Assembly (NCBI GenBank): GCA_913055645.1
Contig: CAJXLC010000004.1
Location: 17,119-81,118 of the forward strand
Origin: an uncultured Pseudomonadota bacterium
Lineage (GTDB): Bacteria > Pseudomonadota > Zetaproteobacteria > Mariprofundales > Mariprofundaceae
Length of the DNA: 64,000 nucleotides
Direction: 5' to 3'
Shown here: piece after piece, positions 63,141-64,000 of the stretch
Layout: each line of letters starts with the position of its first letter
Numbering within the stretch: position 1 is the stretch's first letter
Translations under genes and position numbers: made by a program
The notes under the pieces: generated by a model
What the model was told of the DNA's origin: nothing
What the model saw: the letters and a program-made list of their open reading frames with translations, nothing else
Databases searched by the model: none

Positions 63141-64000
63141 CTATTGGTTCGCCTTTGTCATTTCAAAGTAGTCTGCAAAGGACTCTTGGATAGTCTTCTC
63201 AGCAAAGGCAATTTGCTCGTCGGATAATAATTCAAAGAGTTTACGTTTCTTTTTCGACAAGCTGCCATCATTTTGAACGCAAAGATTAACCAATAAGGTC
63301 AAATCCTTATCGGGCATACCGTGTGCATCATCAATCATGCGTTTGGCTTCATCAAATGCACTCAGGTATTCCAGCTCTTGCGGTAAGCGAAGCGTTACAA
63401 ACTGCTCAATGCACTTGTAAATATATTCAGCCTGCTCGGTTGCATCAGCATAGCGATATAGCTCTGATGTATCGTTTAGCAACTTAATATTATAATCGGC
63501 TGTAACAGTCCAATCTGAACGCTGAAGAATCGGAGAAGAAAGCTTCTCCAATGAAGCAATGTAATCATCAATGCTCTCAAGAAGTTCAGATGAAACGGGA
63601 ACTTTGCCCAATTGGTGTAAAATAAACCGATGAATACGCCCATTGCCATCTGAGAATGGGTGAATGATAACAAAGCCATATGCCAATGCCGTAGCGGCTG
63701 CAACAGGGTGCCTATCAAACATAAGGGAGTAGGCTTCAAGCCATGCTTGCATCAAAGCTTCTAATGCATCGGGATGAGCACTGATATGGTCTGGTAGAGG
63801 TGTTGCATCAGGAAGGCGGTCACCAATCCATCCGTAATCGGTTCTCCAGCCATTATCTGGGGTAGAAACAAGCTGTTTCTGCATCTCAAACAGTTTAGAG
63901 TCATCAAGGCGTGAACCCATAAAGGCACGAACCGTCTTCATCCAACGGACAGCACGGTTATCAAATTTCTCTTTCTCAATCTCAAAGCTCTTTTGAGAAT
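63141..64000 (-). CDS. Fic-domain protein (5' end off the window)
   Basis: Fic enzymes transfer AMP (or another group) to target proteins. The motif HPFSDGNGRIHRF is complete (HPFxDGNGRxxR). The frame is open to the right edge through residues reading SFEIEKEKFDNRAVRWMKTVRAF, so the internal ATG at 63941 is probably not the start. Downstream half is helical and has a winged-helix-like end. No antitoxin-like small gene is visible in the shown part. It converges on the integrase, 16 bp away. Confidence 0.85.
   Translation of the reverse strand, partial: SQKSFEIEKEKFDNRAVRWMKTVRAFMGSRLDDSKLFEMQKQLVSTPDNGWRTDYGWIGDRLPDATPLPDHISAHPDALEALMQAWLEAYSLMFDRHPVAAATALAYGFVIIHPFSDGNGRIHRFILHQLGKVPVSSELLESIDDYIASLEKLSSPILQRSDWTVTADYNIKLLNDTSELYRYADATEQAEYIYKCIEQFVTLRLPQELEYLSAFDEAKRMIDDAHGMPDKDLTLLVNLCVQNDGSLSKKKRKLFELLSDEQIAFAEKTIQESFADYFEMTKANQ

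Larger units (their letters stand above)
61815..64000. mobile_element. Left end of an integrated genetic element (continues off window)
   Basis: Boundary in the tRNA-fMet anticodon loop, four TTTGGCACA repeats, a tyrosine recombinase and a Fic protein. Base composition becomes more AT-rich, with different codon use from the core genes. The right end is outside the window. Confidence 0.7.

Overview
The window is one contiguous stretch of a bacterial chromosome, Gram-negative and moderately AT-rich. It carries Tol-Pal, LolB, OprB-type porin, lipoprotein signal peptides and several c-type cytochromes, with proteobacterial gene orders such as lolB-ispE-tRNA-Gln-prs-rplY-pth-ychF, ruvCAB-ybgC-tolQRA and tolB-pal-cpoB-queE-queC. 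My guess from gene content is a marine, iron-oxidiser-like proteobacterium (Zetaproteobacteria or a near neighbour). This is inference; no rRNA is present to test it.

Layout. 1-1.7 kb, minus strand: edge-truncated dihaem cytochrome c, an unlisted 44-residue membrane protein, csrA and a DUF4399 protein. 1.8-10.3 kb, plus: JAMM protease, TPR lipoprotein, lolB, ispE, tRNA-Gln, prs, rplY, pth, ychF and a diguanylate cyclase. 10.3-13.6 kb, minus: SlyD, a soluble histidine kinase, a pentahaem cytochrome and a lipoprotein built of 22-residue Cys/Met repeats. 13.9-15.1 kb: pgsA and aat. 15.2-22.2 kb, minus: a chemosensory operon (PilB-type ATPase fused to a receiver, CheW, a HAMP-less MCP, a CheA hybrid). 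22.5-25.4 kb: lytic transglycosylase and a peptide-binding lipoprotein. 25.4-26.7 kb: an oprB gene split at a run of ten G. 26.8-30.4 kb: a zinc-uptake-like cluster lacking its ATPase. 30.6-37.0 kb: a periplasmic unknown, a second peptide-binding lipoprotein, an rRNA methyltransferase, a membrane Ser/Thr kinase and a MidA-like methyltransferase. 37.2-46.8 kb: trxA, ruvCAB, ybgC and tolQRA meeting, head-on, bax-queC-queE-cpoB-pal-tolB. 47-54.3 kb: phosphohexomutase, a low-complexity repeat protein, an outer-membrane barrel, rhlE, yaeQ, sulP and tRNA-Arg/tRNA-Ser flanking a DUF2155 gene. 54.4-61.7 kb: pgi, an IS1595 remnant, an FHA-GAF-cyclase, glgA, a ROK kinase, a DUF190 gene and a Crp/Fnr regulator. 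61.8-64 kb: the left end of an integrated island (tRNA-fMet 5' half, integrase, Fic protein).

How the genes work together. Most of the window is core housekeeping: isoprenoid and PRPP synthesis, translation quality control, recombination, envelope integrity, queuosine and glycogen/glucose metabolism. Accessory interest lies in five places: the chemosensory operon whose output appears wired into a motor ATPase; the porin with a homopolymer switch; the Cys/Met repeat lipoprotein beside a multihaem cytochrome; the zinc cluster without an ATPase; and the integrated element that cuts an initiator tRNA at its anticodon loop. Several non-coding palindromic elements (6685-6805, 10974-11129, 13253-13305, 15058-15227, 56191-56544) sit between genes and look like miniature mobile elements.

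Limits: everything was read by eye. Family names rest on recognised motifs and gene order; no alignment or database search was run.
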